The notes under the pieces were generated by a model. The model worked only from the letters and a program-made list of their open reading frames with translations, searched no databases and was not told the origin of the DNA. A stretch of 20,793 bases of DNA from Chlamydiota bacterium (GTDB taxonomy: Bacteria; Chlamydiota; Chlamydiia; Chlamydiales; Rhabdochlamydiaceae), in NCBI GenBank assembly GCA_011065235.1, contig JAAKFB010000004.1:1-20793 (forward strand), in the 5' to 3' direction. This document shows positions 6,736-14,954 of this stretch, piece after piece (position 1 is the stretch's first letter; every line of letters starts with the position of its first letter). Position numbers and translations under genes: made by a program.

Positions 6736-7956
6736 TTGAATATTGCTTTTCGATCGCGTTTTTTACCTCTAGAGGATCTTTTTTCTCTGGCCCAAGGTGT
6801 GGTGGGCATCGGAGCTTTGTGCGTATTCATATTTTTTGTCGTTGCTCTTTGCCGCTCGAAAGAATATGGGGTCGATTTTTCTGTTGAAAGGGATGGACGA
6901 ACTTTTGAAATAGACGCGATCCTCACAGGGCCCCTCGGCTTGAGAGAAAATGTCCGGAGTCCTTTGGCCATTGCACTTGAACAAAAATTGGTGCTGTTGG
7001 CCCAAAGTGTCCGTCCCGATCTCGAGAAACAGGAAAGGGCTTTTTGTATCGGTGTGAAGGGGTCAGAGCAACAAGCTGTGGTCAGAGAGGGGGAAGCAAT
7101 TTTTTGTCATCTCACCCAACATGCTTCGGGAGGCGTGGAGGCATTGGAATTTGCTGATGGAGTGGCGGATATTTCTATGATTCCCCACATTGTGACGGGC
7201 AATTCGCTTCTACTCAAGGTGGAGCAGAAGGCGGGCGAGATGATGGAAGTGGTCTTGAAGGCTGCTGCGCAAGTGAGGAATCACCAAGGGATTTCAGAGG
7301 GGGCTTGTTTGGAAGGGGCCAAATGGTGGGGAACAGATCTTTTGTTTCACGAATACGGAGCAGAGCAGTATCACCAGATAGGCCAAAAGCACAAATTGGA
7401 ATTAGTTGAAGGAAAGGAGCACTACGTTCTCTATGTGGCAGCGAAGGATTTTTTGACTTATCAAGGGGGGAAATGGCAGGTCATCGATTCTCTTGAGGAC
7501 GCTGTGCGCGAGGCCCCGCTGGCTCAAATTCAGTCAATTGGCCCGCGAGAGCTGGATATTGAGGCGTGGGATCCCGAGGGGTTTTCCCTTTTTCAAACAA
7601 AATTGCATCCAGAAACCCTGCAGGCGATTAGAATGGTCCCGGGTCAGGTCATTTCTGAGGCAAAATTACGAAGCAGGCAGCAGGTTTCCTGCAAAATTGG
7701 AAAAAAGCGGTGGATTTTGAAGCCGGGAGATTGGTTGATTAAGACGCAGACGAATTGGCACAAATTGAAAACTGGGGAAGAGATCGAAAATTTTTTAGAT
7801 CATCAGCTGCGTGGTGAGCTTTTTGTGATCGACTCGATCGATGCAACTGGAATGATCAAAGGGCATTATTTTGATGAAATGCGCACGCAAATGCAACCCT
7901 TTTCTCTTAAAGCTGCTTCTTCTAAAGGTAGGAAGTCTGTGAGGGCAAGAATATGA
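6736..7956 (+). CDS. T2SS-linked inner-membrane protein (GspC-position, chlamydial CT573-like)
   Basis: First gene of the T2SS operon, 406 residues. The only possible start giving full length is TTG at 6736, as the next in-frame Met is far inside; no strong ribosome binding site precedes it. There is one transmembrane segment at about 20-39 (QGVVGIGALCVFIFFVVALC) with a short positive N-terminus, so the remaining 365 residues should be periplasmic. They carry no motif I know. The C-terminal GKKRWILKPGDWLIKTQ looks like a small beta domain. Topology and position directly before gspD resemble GspC, the clamp that links inner membrane and secretin, and in Chlamydia an unnamed protein (CT573, from memory) sits here. 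The stop overlaps the gspD start in ATGA (7953-7956), so expression is coupled. The GspC role is inference from place and shape. Confidence 0.6.
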   Translation: MNIAFRSRFLPLEDLFSLAQGVVGIGALCVFIFFVVALCRSKEYGVDFSVERDGRTFEIDAILTGPLGLRENVRSPLAIALEQKLVLLAQSVRPDLEKQERAFCIGVKGSEQQAVVREGEAIFCHLTQHASGGVEALEFADGVADISMIPHIVTGNSLLLKVEQKAGEMMEVVLKAAAQVRNHQGISEGACLEGAKWWGTDLLFHEYGAEQYHQIGQKHKLELVEGKEHYVLYVAAKDFLTYQGGKWQVIDSLEDAVREAPLAQIQSIGPRELDIEAWDPEGFSLFQTKLHPETLQAIRMVPGQVISEAKLRSRQQVSCKIGKKRWILKPGDWLIKTQTNWHKLKTGEEIENFLDHQLRGELFVIDSIDATGMIKGHYFDEMRTQMQPFSLKAASSKGRKSVRARI

Positions 7957-10298
7957 AGTTTGCTGCCTTTGTATGTCTTATTTCGTGTTCTCTTTTTTCT
8001 CAGACGATTGAAGACAAAAAAGCGGGGAGTGCGCATTTATCTGGAGAAATGGGATTTGATCTTCACTTGGAAAAGGTGAATCAAAAACTTGCCGACTTGC
8101 GCCTTAAGCTTCAAACACAGATGTCACTGGCCGATGAACTACATCGCGCAGACGCAAATGATGAAGAATATCGCCAGCTCTTGCATCGGGTCCAGTCGAT
8201 TAAGCAGGAAATGGTTGCCCTTCAAGAATCGTGGCGAAAGAGCGCAGTTCAAAACTCGAAAAATGAAGAGGAAGGTTATGCCCTCTGGGATCAAGAGGAG
8301 ACGACGCTTGCCTCTCTTGTCATGGAGTATGGAGCCTCTGAGTATCTGTATATCGTTCCCCCTGAAATGGCGAACATGAAGATCACCATGCACTCGAGTA
8401 TTCCCATTCCTCGTGAAGCCTGGAAAGATGTCTTAGAAATCATCTTGGCACACAATGGGGTGGGTATCAAAAATATGAACTCCTATGCCCGCCAGCTCTA
8501 TATCTTCAAACAAGATCCGTCCGCTGTAGAGGCGATTGCATCAAAAGAGGAAGATATTCAATTCATCCAAGATCACCGACGGATTTTTTATGTTTTTTCA
8601 CCTCCGGTTGAGCATGTCAAATCGGCATTTCAGTTTTTTGAGCGTTTCTCAGATCCAAAGATGACATTTGTCTATAATATTGGCGGGAAAGTGGCGATTG
8701 TCTCGACAAAAGAAGAAATCGAAAAACTCATCCAGCTTTATAAGACCGTTTGGCAGGATCCACAGGGGAAAATCTCCAAGGTGGTCACCGTCTCGAAAAT
8801 AAATGTGCGGGAGATGGAAAAGATCCTGACTACCTTTTTCAATGAGTCTTTGGAAAAACCGACCAGGGCCCCTTTTGGAAAATTTGACCATGAAGGACTG
8901 TCGATTATCACTCCAAAGCAGGGCAACGCTCTTGTCCTGATGGGAAGCCGGGAAATCGTCGATCGGGCAGCCAAATTAGTGTGTGATACGGAAAACCAGC
9001 TGCAAGATCCCGCAGAAATGACGATTTATATTTATAATTGCAAACACAGCGATCCCAATGATCTCGCACGGATTCTCGACAAGGTCTACTATTCTCTGTT
9101 TCATGCGATCCCTGATTTTCGCGAAAATATCGATATCAATTACACCGCACGTGGGGCTGCTCTTCAAAGTGCGCCTGATGGTTATGCCCAAGCCCCTGGG
9201 CTAACGGTTCCTCCCCAGCGTTTCAAACCAGAGATCGACACTACTCTAGAGATAGATATCAATTCGGAGCACTTTATTCCCGATGTGAAGACAGGAAATT
9301 TGCTCATGGTCGTGCGGCGCGATGTTCTATCAAAGATCAAAGATCTTTTGCACCGCTTGGATGTGCCGAAGAAAATGGTGCAAATTGAGGTGCTTCTATT
9401 TGAGAAAAAGCTTAACAATCAGTCAAATTATGGATTGAATCTGCTCAAGTTCGGCAATGCCAACAATGGATCTCGTTACGATGGTCCCAACCTTCCTCCT
9501 AAGAATGGGCTCAATGATCCAGTGGGAACAGGGGTGCTCTTCTTCCTCTTCTCCGGAGATAAATCCAAATATTTTCCTGCATTTGATTTGGCTTATAGCT
9601 TCTTGATGACCCAAGAAGACATTCAACTCAATGCAGCCCCTTCGGTCATCACGGTCAATCAAACTCCTGCAACGATTTCGATCATGGAGGAAATTTCCCT
9701 CAATAATGGAGCAGCGCCAATCGATACCAACAAGGGTATCGCCTTTGAAAAATCTTTCACTCGAGCCCAATACGGGATCAATATCATCATAACCCCAATT
9801 ATCCACCTCGCTGGAGAAGAGGAGGAATGTACTGACGATGAAAAGGGGTTTGTCACGTTGCAGACGAATATCACATTTGATACGACAAAGCCAAGTTCTG
9901 ATGGACGTCCAACGGTTGACAAACGGCATATTGAAAATGAAGTACGAGTCTATGATGGACAAACAGTGATTTTAGGGGGATTGCGCCGCAAATCTGTTCG
10001 CGACAGCACTCAAAAAGTCCCATTCCTGGGTGAAATCCCTGGCCTTGGCAAATTGTTTGGCTCGACGGAACTTACCGATGACACCACCGAAATGTTTTTC
10101 TTCATTACTCCGAAGATCATCACCGATCCCAAAGAAGAGCTTCTCTGCTTGCGCTGTCGCGATCTTGAAAGGCGCCCCGGGGATATCCCGGAATTTATGT
10201 GTCGTCTTGTTCAAGCGCGAGAATGTGAAAAGAAGCGCTTATTCTCAAATAGCATCAAAACGTTCTTTGGCGAAAAACAACACTATTACTATGACTGA
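7953..10298 (+). CDS. gspD: Type II secretion outer-membrane secretin GspD
   Basis: A 781-residue secretin, the outer-membrane channel of the T2SS. The signal peptide is MKFAAFVCLISCSLFSQ. Residues 37-100 are charged and probably coiled-coil, an unusual N-terminal addition. N-domain modules span about 120-470, with typical repeats such as KVVTVSKINVREMEKIL (276-292) and SDPNDLARILDKVYY (366-380). The secretin domain runs about 475-725: VQIEVLLFEKK, QLNAAPSVITVNQTPATISI, NEVRVYDGQTVILGGLRRK (662-680) and VPFLGEIPGLGKLFG (689-703), the family signature. The tail 726-781 contains four Cys residues and ends in YYYD; it may bind a pilotin. GAGGG seven bases before ATG is its ribosome binding site. 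It overlaps the preceding gene by four bases and gspE by eight. Confidence 0.92.
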   Translation: MKFAAFVCLISCSLFSQTIEDKKAGSAHLSGEMGFDLHLEKVNQKLADLRLKLQTQMSLADELHRADANDEEYRQLLHRVQSIKQEMVALQESWRKSAVQNSKNEEEGYALWDQEETTLASLVMEYGASEYLYIVPPEMANMKITMHSSIPIPREAWKDVLEIILAHNGVGIKNMNSYARQLYIFKQDPSAVEAIASKEEDIQFIQDHRRIFYVFSPPVEHVKSAFQFFERFSDPKMTFVYNIGGKVAIVSTKEEIEKLIQLYKTVWQDPQGKISKVVTVSKINVREMEKILTTFFNESLEKPTRAPFGKFDHEGLSIITPKQGNALVLMGSREIVDRAAKLVCDTENQLQDPAEMTIYIYNCKHSDPNDLARILDKVYYSLFHAIPDFRENIDINYTARGAALQSAPDGYAQAPGLTVPPQRFKPEIDTTLEIDINSEHFIPDVKTGNLLMVVRRDVLSKIKDLLHRLDVPKKMVQIEVLLFEKKLNNQSNYGLNLLKFGNANNGSRYDGPNLPPKNGLNDPVGTGVLFFLFSGDKSKYFPAFDLAYSFLMTQEDIQLNAAPSVITVNQTPATISIMEEISLNNGAAPIDTNKGIAFEKSFTRAQYGINIIITPIIHLAGEEEECTDDEKGFVTLQTNITFDTTKPSSDGRPTVDKRHIENEVRVYDGQTVILGGLRRKSVRDSTQKVPFLGEIPGLGKLFGSTELTDDTTEMFFFITPKIITDPKEELLCLRCRDLERRPGDIPEFMCRLVQARECEKKRLFSNSIKTFFGEKQHYYYD

Positions 10299-11835
10299 TC
10301 AAAACTTATTTGGCTTATCTGTTATCGGAGATCTTTTCGATTATCCCTTTGTCAAAAACAATGAACAAATCCTTCCCTATGAGTTTGCAAAAGCAAATAC
10401 GATCCTTCCTCTCAAAGAAGAGGGGGGTGTCCTCACAGTTGCCATCTCTGATCCATTAGCTTTGGAAGCCTTAGAGGATGTGCGGTTGATGACCGGAAAG
10501 GAAATCAAAGAGGTGCTTGCAGAGAAAGAAGAGCTCGAAGGGGCTATTGAGCAGTGCTATCACCAAAGCGAGGCGGCCACTTCTCAACTTTTTGATTCTC
10601 TACATAAAAATGCAAGCGAGGTGCAGATTGAAGATGAGAGTGAGGGGTATGATCTGCTGGGACAAAAAAGCAGCGATTCTCCCGTCATCCGAATGCTCAA
10701 TGCCATTTTGCAAGAAGCGATCCAGCAGGGGGCTTCCGATATCCATTTTGAACCTCTCGAGATCACGTTGTCTGTTCGTTATCGCATTGATGGGGTTTTA
10801 CAAAAGCGGCACACCCCTCCAAAAGAATATCAATCTCAGCTTCTGACACGCATCAAAGTGATGGCACGGCTCGATATTGCAGAACAACGTCTTCCGCAAG
10901 ACGGACGGATCAAACTCAAGTTGGGAGGTAGGCAGATCGATTTCCGTGTCAGTACGATTCCCGTTGTCTACGGGGAGCGGATTGTGCTTAGGATTCTCGA
11001 CAAGAGCAACGTTCTGCTTGGGCTCAACAAAATCGGGATATGTCCGAGTGTGCTAGAAAAGTTCAAACACCTCATTCAAATGAGCGAGGGGATTGTCCTT
11101 GTGACAGGCCCCACGGGAAGCGGAAAGACAACCACTCTCTATAGTGCTTTGTCTGAAATCAACTCGACACATATGAATATCATGACAATCGAAGATCCGG
11201 TCGAATACAAGCTTCAAGGGATGGCTCAAATCGGAGTAAATCCCAAAATTCATCTCACTTTTTCCACCGGCCTACGGCACATCTTGCGCCAAGATCCCGA
11301 CGTGATCATGATCGGAGAGATCCGCGATAAAGAAACCGCAGAAATCGCCATCCAAGCAGCGCTGACCGGTCATCTCGTCTTCAGTACACTTCATACAAAT
11401 GATGCTCCTTCTGCATTGACCCGCATGGTGGACATGGGCATTGAGCCCTACCTCCTGTCTTCCTCAGTTGTTGGGGTACTCGCTCAGCGCCTTGTTCGAT
11501 GTATTTGCCCCCTTTGCAAAACAGCCTACAAGCCCACTGCGTCAGAGTTGAATGACTTAGGATTACAAGCAGACACCAAAGAGCTTTTTATCGGAAAAGG
11601 ATGCCAAGAGTGCTACGACACCGGCTATAAGGGACGCCTAGGAATCTATGAGCTGATGATGATGAGTGGTCCCATGAAGCGCAAACTCATTGAAACCGCT
11701 GATAGTGCTTCATTGCAGCAAGTGGCACTAGAAGAGAAGATGCAGATGCTTAGGCAAGATGGGGGAAGACTTGTCGCCCAAGGGAAAACGACCACAGCTG
11801 AGGTATTGCGCGTCACGCGTAATTGTGAGGAATAG
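10291..11835 (+). CDS. gspE: Type II secretion ATPase GspE
   Basis: A 514-residue cytoplasmic hexameric ATPase that powers pseudopilus assembly. The N-terminal domain (about 1-110) is the GspE/MshE-like part contacting the inner-membrane platform. The ATPase carries Walker A GPTGSGKT (273-280), the Asp box TIEDPVEY (299-306), Walker B DVIMIGE (337-343), and the His box HLVFSTLHTNDAPSALTRM (361-379). A zinc finger follows, with Cys406-x2-Cys409 and Cys438-x2-Cys441, then GYKGRLGIYE. ATG 10291 is chosen because the frame upstream lies wholly inside gspD and reads like no GspE. There is no ribosome binding site, but the start overlaps the gspD stop by eight bases, so translational coupling is likely. 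The stop TAG is followed immediately by the gspF ATG. Type IV pilus PilB is the alternative, but the neighbours settle it. Confidence 0.94.
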   Translation: MTDQNLFGLSVIGDLFDYPFVKNNEQILPYEFAKANTILPLKEEGGVLTVAISDPLALEALEDVRLMTGKEIKEVLAEKEELEGAIEQCYHQSEAATSQLFDSLHKNASEVQIEDESEGYDLLGQKSSDSPVIRMLNAILQEAIQQGASDIHFEPLEITLSVRYRIDGVLQKRHTPPKEYQSQLLTRIKVMARLDIAEQRLPQDGRIKLKLGGRQIDFRVSTIPVVYGERIVLRILDKSNVLLGLNKIGICPSVLEKFKHLIQMSEGIVLVTGPTGSGKTTTLYSALSEINSTHMNIMTIEDPVEYKLQGMAQIGVNPKIHLTFSTGLRHILRQDPDVIMIGEIRDKETAEIAIQAALTGHLVFSTLHTNDAPSALTRMVDMGIEPYLLSSSVVGVLAQRLVRCICPLCKTAYKPTASELNDLGLQADTKELFIGKGCQECYDTGYKGRLGIYELMMMSGPMKRKLIETADSASLQQVALEEKMQMLRQDGGRLVAQGKTTTAEVLRVTRNCEE

Positions 11836-13020
11836 ATGGCTATATTTCGTTATAAAGCTCTCACAGAAACCGGGAAAAACATCATCGGCGTTATCGATGC
11901 CGACTCCTATGATCTTGCCAAAGAGCGATTGAGACGAGAAAAAATTCTCGTAACTGGACTTTTTGCCATTGAACAAAGGAGCGAAATCACTCTAAACTCT
12001 TCGATGCTCTTGGCATTCACACGCGAGTTGGGGCAACTTTTAAATGCGGGCCTTCCCCTTTATGAGAGTTTGCTGACAATCGAAGAAAAACACCGCCGCC
12101 ATCGCTGCCATCCTCTCTTTCTCGATCTTTGTGATCGCCTTAAAGGAGGAGATTCACTTTCCACCATTCTAAACTCCTATTCCAAATCCTTTGACGCCAT
12201 CTACATTTCCATGGTCCAAGCGGGGGAGCGGACCGGTTCTTTGGCATGGGCCTTTCAGCAGTTACATGAGCTCATCGGAAGACGGCAAAAGCTCAAAAAA
12301 CAGCTTCTCGCTGCCATGGCCTATCCCGCCTTTTTGGGAGGGTTTTGCTTTCTCGTGATCATCGGTCTTCTTCTTTTCATCATCCCCTCGATGCAAGAAC
12401 TCTTTGAAGGGAGACAGCTGCACCCTCTCACGCAGCTTGTCGTGAATTTAAGCCAGTTTCTGAAAAACTCCTACATTAGCCTTTTTCTGACAAACACGGT
12501 TTTGATTCTGGGATTGATCTATTTTTTTAAGCGCCCTGGGGGACGCATGCGATTTCAGCGCGTCTTGCAAAAAATCCCCATTGTAAAAACGGTTCTTTTG
12601 CAGGCAGCTTTGATCCGCTTTTGTCGCAGCAGCTCGATTCTCCTCATAGGAGGGGTTCCTCTTCTTTCTGCCTTGACAACCGCGCGAAAAGCCATGAAGC
12701 ATTCCCTATTGGAAAAAGCCATTAAAAAAGCAGAAAAACATCTCGTTGAGGGGAAATCTCTAAGTGGAGAATTGCGGCAATCGCCCCACATCCCCGCTTT
12801 GGTCACCCGGATGATTGCGATTGCTGAAGAGACAGGAAAACTTCCCGAGATGCTACAGAGCTTATCGGACATTTATGATGAAGAACTCGAACGGAGTTTG
12901 ACGCAGATTACCACATTTTTGCAGCCAGCGCTACTTGTAATTCTGGGAGGAATCGTGGGTCTTGTGATTTTATCCATCTTACTTCCTCTCACAGATGTGA
13001 GTTCCTTAATTTCAAGTTAA
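11836..13020 (+). CDS. gspF: Type II secretion inner-membrane platform protein GspF
   Basis: A 394-residue polytopic protein forming the platform on which GspE acts. The opening MAIFRYKALTETGK is the usual GspF/PilC start. Two T2SSF domains follow, at about 55-185 and 260-385; each has the FTRELGQLLNAGLPLYESLL or RFCRSSSILLIGGVPLLSAL pattern and a GERTG/EETGKLP motif. Transmembrane helices lie at about 165-184, 213-230 and 363-385. The start codon directly abuts the gspE stop, with GAGG inside gspE as ribosome binding site. A gap of 12 bases precedes gspG. Confidence 0.93.
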   Translation: MAIFRYKALTETGKNIIGVIDADSYDLAKERLRREKILVTGLFAIEQRSEITLNSSMLLAFTRELGQLLNAGLPLYESLLTIEEKHRRHRCHPLFLDLCDRLKGGDSLSTILNSYSKSFDAIYISMVQAGERTGSLAWAFQQLHELIGRRQKLKKQLLAAMAYPAFLGGFCFLVIIGLLLFIIPSMQELFEGRQLHPLTQLVVNLSQFLKNSYISLFLTNTVLILGLIYFFKRPGGRMRFQRVLQKIPIVKTVLLQAALIRFCRSSSILLIGGVPLLSALTTARKAMKHSLLEKAIKKAEKHLVEGKSLSGELRQSPHIPALVTRMIAIAEETGKLPEMLQSLSDIYDEELERSLTQITTFLQPALLVILGGIVGLVILSILLPLTDVSSLISS

Positions 13021-13032
13021 CATGAGGTTACC

Positions 13033-13437
13033 ATGAAGAAAAAAAGAATTCGGAGACAGGCTTTTACCCTCCTAGAAATCATGGTCGTGATTTTTCTGAT
13101 CGGTTTGATTGGGAGCATCATCGGCTATAACATGAAAGGGAGCATCGATGAAGGGAAAGCCTTCAAAAGCAAGCAGGCGAAAATCCGATTGCAAGAGATT
13201 TTGGAGCTTGAATTGGCAAAAGGGGCAAGTGCTATTGACATTGTAGAAAAAACGGAAGCAATTTTAGAAGGTTCTAAAATCATAAAAAATCCAAAAAATC
13301 TCGTAAAAGATGGTTGGGGAGAACCGTTCAGGATCAAGGTTAACGCCGCTAAAGAAGTGTCCGTCAAATCAAGCCGTCTAAAGGCTTACTTAAGAAAACA
13401 GGCAGAAAAACGAGGCTATGCAGAGGAAGAAGAGTAA
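13033..13437 (+). CDS. gspG: Major pseudopilin GspG
   Basis: A 134-residue pseudopilin, the main subunit of the periplasmic piston. The leader is short and basic (MKKKRIRRQA), then FTLLEIMVVIFLIGLIGSII, the class III signal and N-terminal helix with Glu at +5. DGWGEPFRI near residue 97 corresponds to the D-WG-P motif of GspG, and the rest is a short Lys-rich domain that ends KRGYAEEEE. The residue before the cleavage point is Ala rather than the usual Gly. GAGGT precedes ATG. The 3' end overlaps the next pseudopilin by 20 bases. The prepilin peptidase (GspO) is not in this window and must be elsewhere. Confidence 0.85.
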   Translation: MKKKRIRRQAFTLLEIMVVIFLIGLIGSIIGYNMKGSIDEGKAFKSKQAKIRLQEILELELAKGASAIDIVEKTEAILEGSKIIKNPKNLVKDGWGEPFRIKVNAAKEVSVKSSRLKAYLRKQAEKRGYAEEEE

Positions 13438-13891
13438 TTTTACTCTCCTAGAGATCGTCATTTGTGTTGCCATTCTAGGTATTGCTGCCGTGACAGTTGG
13501 GTGGCAGATGAGAAATATGCTTGCAATGCACCATTTTCATAAAAATATCGACAATCTGCTCACCGATCTGCGCAAATGCCAGCTGATTGCCCTATCCGAT
13601 CGGAGCGATATTGAGATACGCATCTATAAGATGGAAGATCGGTACTTTTATCATCTGTATTCAGACACCCCGATTCCCTTTTTTAAATCTAAGCCCATGA
13701 AAATGATCGGGTTGAAAGAGGTTAGGCAGAAAAATCGTCCAATAGACGCACTCACCATATATATATATGGGAATGGGAGGATCGAACCCAATGAGAAAAT
13801 CCAATTCTTCCAGAATGAAGAAGAAGGGTTCAGTTTGGATCTTTGCACGCCTCAATTGATTGAACTAAAAAGAATCAACTCAGTATCATAA
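13418..13891 (+). CDS. Minor pseudopilin (GspH-like)
   Basis: A 157-residue prepilin-like protein. The leader is MQRKKSN, then FTLLEIVICVAILGIAAVTVGW, the class III signal with Glu at +5. The residue before cleavage is Asn instead of Gly. The following domain (NLLTDLRKCQLIALSDRSDI and later LTIYIYGNGRIEP) looks like GspH/FimT, but the family is fast-evolving and GspI is possible. It would cap or shape the pseudopilus tip. It overlaps gspG by 20 bases and is the last T2SS gene seen; gspK, gspL and gspM are not recognisable in the window. No terminator follows, and the PEBP gene begins 18 bases later. Confidence 0.7.
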   Translation: MQRKKSNFTLLEIVICVAILGIAAVTVGWQMRNMLAMHHFHKNIDNLLTDLRKCQLIALSDRSDIEIRIYKMEDRYFYHLYSDTPIPFFKSKPMKMIGLKEVRQKNRPIDALTIYIYGNGRIEPNEKIQFFQNEEEGFSLDLCTPQLIELKRINSVS

Positions 13892-13909
13892 GTTTGGAGG
13901 TAAAGTCCT

Positions 13910-14371
13910 ATGCGTATCACAAGTTCAAAATTCAAGAATGGGGAAGCGATCCCACAAATTTATACCTGTGAGGGATACGATTGGAACCCACCTGTCGAAT
14001 TTCACGATGTTCCCAAAGAGGCAAAGAGCCTTGTCTTGATCCTGGAAGATCCCGATGTTCCAAAAGATCTTAGACCAGATGGGCTTTGGGTGCATTGGAT
14101 CGTCTATGAAATAGCTCCCGATTGCAAAGGGATTCCCGAGCATTCTGCTCCACCGGGAACCCATGGGCGTGGGACCAATATGCGGACCGCCTACATGGGA
14201 CCCTGTCCTCCAGATCGACAGCACCGCTACTTTTTTTTCCTATATGCCATCGATTTTATGCCTGACTGGCCAAAAGGAATGACGAAAGAAGAAGTGGAAG
14301 CTAAAATAAAAGACCATATTATCGCCAAAGCTGAGCTGATGGGGACCTATAAACTCGAAAAATCTGTATAA
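13910..14371 (+). CDS. YbhB/YbcL-type PEBP family protein
   Basis: A 153-residue phosphatidylethanolamine-binding/Raf-kinase-inhibitor-like protein, a small cytosolic family in bacteria whose true ligand is mostly unknown. Motifs are ALLING-type: IYTCEGYDWNPPVEFHDVP, LILEDPDVPKD (the DPD ligand-pocket motif), WVHWIVYEI, MGPCPPDRQHRYFFFLYAID (the GP-P-HRY motif), and the C-terminal helix with AKAELMGTYKL. All family markers are present and there is no signal peptide. A GGAGG ribosome binding site lies nine bases before ATG. It follows the T2SS operon by 18 bases with no terminator, so readthrough expression is plausible without implying a secretion role. Confidence 0.85.
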   Translation: MRITSSKFKNGEAIPQIYTCEGYDWNPPVEFHDVPKEAKSLVLILEDPDVPKDLRPDGLWVHWIVYEIAPDCKGIPEHSAPPGTHGRGTNMRTAYMGPCPPDRQHRYFFFLYAIDFMPDWPKGMTKEEVEAKIKDHIIAKAELMGTYKLEKSV

Positions 14372-14385
14372 AGTAGAGTTATCTC

Positions 14386-14414
14386 TTGACAAGTTATAGT
14401 TTTAATCCTTAATT
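14386..14414 (+). promoter_or_regulatory. Possible promoter for the 125-residue membrane protein
   Basis: A perfect -35 hexamer TTGACA (14386-14391) is followed after 17 bases by TTAATT (14409-14414), a poor -10 with three of six matches. The location, 65 bases before the gene at 14480 and after the previous stop, makes sense for a promoter. The weak -10 suggests an activator or low basal output. Confidence 0.4.
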
Positions 14415-14479
14415 TGCAAATTAGAGATAAAAACCCTGGGAACCTCTAGGGTATCCTTTAAATTTGTAGGAGGAAAGGG

Positions 14480-14857
14480 ATGGAATCAGCAATGATGCTA
14501 GCCAGAGTATTCGGGCCTTTCATGGGAATTTTGGGCTTATGGATGCTCCTCTATGGTGATAATGTAGTCAAAATCATGGCTGCAATTAAAAATTCACCAA
14601 CTGCTCAATATTCGAGCGCAGTCTTCAATCTTTTGATTGGTCTGGTCATTATCAGCATGTACAACGTATGGGTGTGGGATATTTTCTTCTTCGTCACTCT
14701 GCTCGGGTGGGCAATGTTCATTCGCGCACTATTTGCGTTCTTCATGCCTCAAGTGGTTGTAAGATCATTGATGACTAGAAATGCTTGGATGAAAACCATG
14801 GGAATGATCCCGTTTGTTTGGGGACTCATCCTTATTTGGATTGGCTACTATATGTAG
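14480..14857 (+). CDS. Small four-helix inner-membrane protein of unknown function
   Basis: A 125-residue very hydrophobic protein with about four transmembrane segments: residues 9-25 (VFGPFMGILGLWMLLYG), 45-62 (SAVFNLLIGLVIISMYNV), 66-90 (WDIFFFVTLLGWAMFIRALFAFFM) and 107-124. The segments are separated by short polar turns and there is no soluble domain. I recognise no family. A strong AGGAGG ribosome binding site stands about six bases before ATG. A possible promoter lies upstream and a strong hairpin downstream, so it looks like a single-gene unit. Confidence 0.75.
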   Translation: MESAMMLARVFGPFMGILGLWMLLYGDNVVKIMAAIKNSPTAQYSSAVFNLLIGLVIISMYNVWVWDIFFFVTLLGWAMFIRALFAFFMPQVVVRSLMTRNAWMKTMGMIPFVWGLILIWIGYYM

Positions 14858-14865
14858 TTTTTTTT

Positions 14866-14908
14866 CAAGTGGCCGCTAAAAAGCGGCCACTTGATCTCGC
14901 CTTTTTTT
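14866..14908 (+). terminator. Intrinsic-type terminator after the membrane protein gene
   Basis: A perfect 12-bp GC-rich stem, 14866-14877 with 14882-14893, closes on an AAAA loop. Seven T's follow at 14902-14908, but eight bases after the stem rather than immediately. Another T-run (14858-14865) lies before the stem. The structure separates the membrane protein gene from the MORN-repeat gene. The displaced T-tract makes efficiency uncertain. Confidence 0.7.
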
Positions 14909-14925
14909 CTAAATTTGCGTATCCT

Positions 14926-14944
14926 TATGTAGAATCACTACATA
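14926..14944 (+). promoter_or_regulatory. -10-like box inside a perfect inverted repeat
   Basis: TATGTAG (14926-14932) and CTACATA (14938-14944) form a perfect 7-bp inverted repeat around AATCA. TAGAAT (14930-14935), matching the -10 consensus at five of six, sits inside it; no good -35 is seen at the right distance. The repeat ends ten bases before the MORN-repeat gene. A regulator bound here would block transcription start. Confidence 0.4.
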
Positions 14945-14954
14945 GGGGATAACG

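Noticed and set aside
9423..9962. 179-codon minus-strand open frame
   Set aside because: Antisense to the conserved secretin domain of gspD; composition is that of a shadow frame.
10030..10290. Upstream extension of gspE
   Set aside because: The stretch lies inside gspD in another frame and reads as low-complexity basic sequence; GspE begins at 10291.
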